This document shows, piece by piece, positions 61,243 to 64,000 of a stretch of 64,000 nucleotides of DNA (position 1 is its first letter; every line of letters starts with the position of its first letter). Location: the NCBI RefSeq assembly GCF_949628215.1, contig NC_134277.1, forward strand, positions 806,001 to 870,000. The letters run 5' to 3'. Below the pieces are notes generated by a model. That model saw only the letters and a program-made list of their open reading frames with translations. It was not told the DNA's origin and searched no databases. This stretch comes from Phalacrocorax aristotelis. Taxonomy: Eukaryota; Chordata; Aves; Suliformes; Phalacrocoracidae. The position numbers and the translations under genes were made by a program.

Positions 61243-63727
61243 TCCTCCATTAAATCTTGCACTCAATAAATAGCGGATTAAACCAGCGCGCACCCAAAAC
61301 TCCCCATTCCTTGGATTACAGAAGCAAGGCGCTGCCTGTGACGAACACGCTGAAAAGCCACACTGGCCACAAAGCTGCGGCTAACTGGTTTTCCCTTTCC
61401 ATCTCCAGGCATCCCAGCGCACCAGCCCGACTTCAGCACGGCCATTTGCATCGTGCCTTGTCTCACATCCCCGCCAGACGTGACAACCAACACCCGCTCG
61501 CGACAAACTGCCTGTGAAGTAGCCCGCCAGCACAGTAACCGGTGCCACCCTGAAAGCTTCGCTCCCAACTAGCGCAGCGGTAAGTTGTTTCCTAGGGGTG
61601 CGTGGGTAACTCACATTCGAGGACCCCGCTCTGAAGAAAACTCGCAGTGGAACACTATTATCACTCGTTTGTTCTCCGACGGCTGGATTGGCTTCTTAAG
61701 CAGGTAGTCTTCCACATCCTCCTCCATGTGAAGGTTTACAGCACCCTGTAAGGCAGAGTCGTGACCGTGCACACGGTGAGTGGAGAACAGCAACAAACCT
61801 ATTCCGCTTCCTCGTGAGCCACCTCCTCGGCTTGGTTTCCTACAGGAGTTCTGGCACCCCTCTCCAGCCATTGGGGACACGGCTTCAAGCCCCAGCACAA
61901 TGTTACAGACGGTCTGACGCTGACGCCGGGTGGCCCAGGCCCCTTTCAGATGGCCGTTTCAACAGCTGTGGCTCCTTGGATTTCCCTCCCCATCTCACCG
62001 CGTTTGAGGGCCAGCCGGCTTGCTCAAGCAGCAAGCGTCAGTGTCAATTATGTTCTTCACAACTGTTTGTCCTTAAGACATTAGGATGTCTTAAAAATTA
62101 AAATCTTTAAAAGACTTTAATTTTAAGACTTTGTTTTGGTCTTTCTGTGGTTTAAATTAGGTTTAATATTCTAATTCTACCTTCCCAAGGTATCAGGATG
62201 CTGGACACCAAGTGTCTTACATCCTCCTCTGGAACCACCTCCCTGCTTGCCACACGGGCCACCTCCTCTGCTTAAGGAAAGTGAAACGCTCCCTCCTTTG
62301 AGGGAGAATTAACTTCATGCACCAAGTGTGAGCTCAGCATCCCAAGATTCACACCTTGCATAGGCCTACCAGGATCCCAGACCCCAGTGGGGCGCTCAGG
62401 CGTCTCGGCTATACTGGCTCCACACGGCCTTGGGTGCTCGCTAGTGAGGAGCGGCCCCACATGGTGCTGAGCAGCCCTGGTTTGCAACTTCAGACAACTC
62501 TACGTTGCTTTTACATGGTCAACATACCTTGATGTGTCCTCCTTCGTACTCATAGGGGTATCTACAATCAATTATCACGCATTCCTTGATGAAGCTCGCA
62601 AACTTCCCAGTCAGCACAGACACAATCTGAATTAAAAAAAACCCAAACAAAAAACCCCCAGAGTTCAGTTATTTCAAGATGGTTTTGCGTTGTTCCCCCC
62701 ACCCCAGTAAGGAATTTTTCTTACTGTCCCTGGAGCACATACCATTTCTGAGTCAATATATTTTAAATCTTGGTGTTTCCCATCAACGGTGTGGAATAAA
62801 TAACCCTGTAAGACAGACAGCATTTAATTGAGACAATCCCAAACGTGAGCCGCGTAGGCGATAGCACAGTGTCCGGCAGTTCACTTTGTAATACAGACAC
62901 TTTGTTGGCAAGAATCTCTTCAAAGCTCAAGAGTTAAAACTAAGAATACTAAAAGTCAGGGATAGAATTTTATTTTTGGCTCCTATACTGAGGGAATTTT
63001 GTAGATCTTTTTGAGTAACCACAAATGAATCGCTATGAAAGCGCCCCTCTCACCGACAGCCCTTCCTAGGAATTCGAGTATGTACAGTTAAAGGGCAGTG
63101 CTTTACTTGGGCTGCTTTGAGGCCACTTGAATTAACACTTGACCATTAAATCGCTTGAATTACCTTCGAGAAGTCACCAATAAGGTCTCTCTGGTCACTG
63201 TCCAAAATGCTTTCGATCTCTGCTGTGGAGGATTGCGTCTTTACCATTTTCAAACTCTAGAGGAACACGGGTTAGAGATCAGTGCCGAGTACCGACAGCA
63301 GAGAGATCCTTTTCCCGTAACGTAACACAAAACTCAGAGTTTACCCTGAGGCCCTGAACTACGACTCCCCAGCCTCCCCTTCGGATTAAGGCAAAGCTCA
63401 GGCTCAAGAGTATGCAATTGCTGCGCCAGCTCCCGCACGATGCGGGAGAACGCAGTTCTGCTAGGTCAGCAATTCACCCGAAGAAGCTCCCTCGCGAACC
63501 TTCATAAACCAGCCACCTATATGAGATCCCCTCCTACTCAATGCCGTTACAGCGTCAGATGCCAAGCCACCGACCGTTGAACCCTCCGAAGGTGTTCCAG
63601 GCAGGCTTTTCCTCTTCTTGCTTTTCCCTGGAGAATTCTCTTCCTGGGACCTCTCCATCCTCTTCTGGGTGGTTCTTCCTACACCACTAGGCTGAGACGA
63701 AGAGCCAAACAACCGGCATCGTTTGCC
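59570..63727 (-). CDS. CDC25A: CDC25A, M-phase inducer phosphatase 1 (3' half, seven exons, 5' part outside window)
   Basis: CDC25A removes the inhibitory Thr/Tyr phosphates of cyclin-dependent kinases and so drives G1/S and G2/M entry in the nucleus. Seven exons join on the minus strand: 63727-63500 (left end uncertain), 63256-63164, 62805-62743, 62626-62528, 61745-61615, 61194-61083 and 59710-59570. Each internal boundary is GT-AG and keeps the frame (phases 0,0,0,0,2,0). The product runs from a basic Ser-rich segment into the rhodanese-like catalytic domain (from RDLIGDFSK), with [13 protein letters not shown], the CX5R loop [22 protein letters not shown] and the C-terminal tail ending [16 protein letters not shown] and LGNEYP fit CDC25A better than CDC25B or CDC25C. 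The domain is complete with no frameshift, so the gene looks functional. The N-terminal degron-bearing part lies past base 64000. Paralogue choice is from memory of the family, not from alignment. Confidence 0.96.
59711..61082 (-). other. CDC25A last intron
   Basis: This intron is bounded by GTAAGT at the right and tttccccag at the left. I see no additional in-frame exon between them, and its open frames have no CDC25-like residues. Nothing else is recognised in it. Confidence 0.85.
61083..61194 (-). CDS. CDC25A: CDC25A exon: [14 protein letters not shown] segment
   Basis: This 112-nt exon completes the split Met codon with its first G and then gives 37 codons, [20 protein letters not shown] and [17 protein letters not shown]. 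The donor is CGT|GTAAGT, close to ideal. The acceptor is gctacag, separated by only 11 nt from a 34-nt T run on the sense strand. The residue before the last intron is Arg where human CDC25A, as I recall it, has Gln. Confidence 0.97.
61206..61239. repeat. A34 / T34 homopolymer at a CDC25A splice acceptor
   Basis: The plus strand shows 34 consecutive A residues. In the sense of CDC25A this is T34 ending 11 nt before the penultimate exon, so it forms most of the polypyrimidine tract of that acceptor. Length is likely variable between individuals and error-prone in sequencing. Confidence 0.95.
61615..61745 (-). CDS. CDC25A: CDC25A exon: catalytic loop HCEFSSER
   Basis: This 131-nt exon starts in phase 0 and ends after two bases of the Met codon; acceptor gccttacag, donor AAT|GTGAGT. 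It encodes [19 protein letters not shown] and then [16 protein letters not shown]. The catalytic Cys codon lies at 61644-61646 and the phosphate-binding Arg codon at 61626-61628, so the CX5R signature is intact. Confidence 0.98.
61746..62527 (-). other. CDC25A intron before the catalytic-loop exon
   Basis: The donor is GTATGT and the acceptor gccttacag. The sequence is ordinary intronic DNA with a short A/T-rich patch near 62090-62170. No other feature is recognised. Confidence 0.85.
62528..62626 (-). CDS. CDC25A: CDC25A exon: [13 protein letters not shown] segment
   Basis: This 99-nt exon (33 codons, phase 0 at both ends) has acceptor aattcag and donor AAG|GTATGT. It encodes IVSVLTGKF and then [17 protein letters not shown], the CDC25/rhodanese signature strand-loop before the catalytic site. 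On the sense strand the sequence upstream of the acceptor is a T-rich tract interrupted by G and A. Confidence 0.97.
62743..62805 (-). CDS. CDC25A: CDC25A exon: [17 protein letters not shown] segment
   Basis: This 63-nt exon (21 codons, phase 0 at both ends) has acceptor tcttacag and donor ATG|GTATGT. It encodes the [17 protein letters not shown] stretch, nearly invariant in CDC25A, at the start of the rhodanese-like fold. Its length is a multiple of three, so skipping would keep the frame but would be expected to wreck the fold. Confidence 0.96.
63164..63256 (-). CDS. CDC25A: CDC25A exon: linker and start of catalytic domain
   Basis: This 93-nt exon (31 codons, phase 0 at both ends) has acceptor cctctag and donor AAG|GTAATT. 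It encodes a variable linker, then the conserved [17 protein letters not shown] that opens the CDC25 catalytic domain. The variable start ([13 protein letters not shown]) differs in length from the human linker. Confidence 0.95.
63500..63727 (-). CDS. CDC25A: CDC25A exon: basic, Ser-rich regulatory segment
   Basis: The acceptor reads cctcgcag and the exon opens [11 protein letters not shown]. It contains [20 protein letters not shown], which matches the human segment holding a nuclear-localisation-type basic cluster and Chk1-regulated serines, followed by a TP dipeptide typical of a CDK site. The 3' end is uncertain. Phase 0 is needed to join the next exon, which starts AGT TTG AAA. AAG|GTTCGC at 63500 fits and is used here. 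GCT|GTAACG, ending the exon at 63551, also keeps phase 0 and has a better intron side but a worse exon side. A transcript would decide. Confidence 0.8.
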
Positions 63728-64000
63728 CTGCGAGGAAGGAGAGGTGTTAAGAGTTGTCTAGCAAAGATTTAGATTAGAGACTAAGCAAGCCTCAGACTTC
63801 CAGGCTATTACAAGTTTTGCCTTATCTGAGACCCTGCCACTGCACAGCAACCGCAGGGCATTAGCCGGGTCGTCTAAATTCAGGGCCTTGTTTGCTGCTG
63901 CGTGGACTGGGTGAGCTTGGAGCAGCAGAAGCAATAAGATGTGCTAGCAGAGTGCTTTATACCAATTAACAGATGATCTATCAACAGATTAAAGAGCTTT
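63728..64000 (-). other. CDC25A intron continuing past the window
   Basis: Upstream of the basic exon I find no further exon that matches CDC25A. The sequence is presumed intron, so the upstream exons and promoter lie beyond base 64000. Confidence 0.7.

Overview
The window looks like vertebrate nuclear DNA, most likely from a bird. It carries split genes with canonical GT-AG introns, a CpG-island promoter, and a degenerate CR1 LINE of the amniote (bird/reptile) type. Interspersed repeats are sparse, with one recognisable LINE in 64 kb, and the CDC25A introns are short. There is nothing prokaryotic, no rRNA and no CRISPR. I could not find a tRNA.

Right end (about 57.95-64 kb, minus strand). 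This is the 3' half of CDC25A, the dual-specificity phosphatase that activates cyclin-dependent kinases. Seven exons are readable, from a basic regulatory-region exon through the whole rhodanese-like catalytic domain, with the active-site motif HCEFSSER, to the natural stop codon. A 3' UTR of about 1.6 kb ends at a plausible AATAAA. The 5' half of the gene lies beyond base 64000. The penultimate exon is preceded by a pure 34-nt T tract on the transcribed strand.

Middle (about 33.2-35 kb). A strong CpG island has two CCAAT boxes and several GC boxes. A canonical minus-strand splice donor lies just downstream of them, so this looks like a TATA-less promoter with a non-coding first exon reading leftward. 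In mammals MAP4 lies immediately 3' of CDC25A on the same strand and starts with a non-coding exon and a long first intron. I therefore infer that this is the MAP4 promoter and that bases 1 to about 34.1 kb are its first intron, but no MAP4 coding exon is visible. A G-rich minisatellite-like block adjoins the island.

Left part (1-33 kb). AT-richer DNA with many stops in all frames and no convincing exon. It holds the CR1 relic at 16.0-16.9 kb and several low-complexity tracts: G19, G12 and A/C-rich or G/T-rich stretches. Between the two genes (35-58 kb) I see no gene I can name. The stretch from about 48 to 57.5 kb is GC-rich, and the long open frames there look like by-products of base composition.

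No new biological system is evident. The most checkable oddities are the T34 tract at a CDC25A splice acceptor, the uncertain donor of the basic CDC25A exon, the overlapping opposite-strand splice donors in the CpG island, and the adjacent G-rich repeat.
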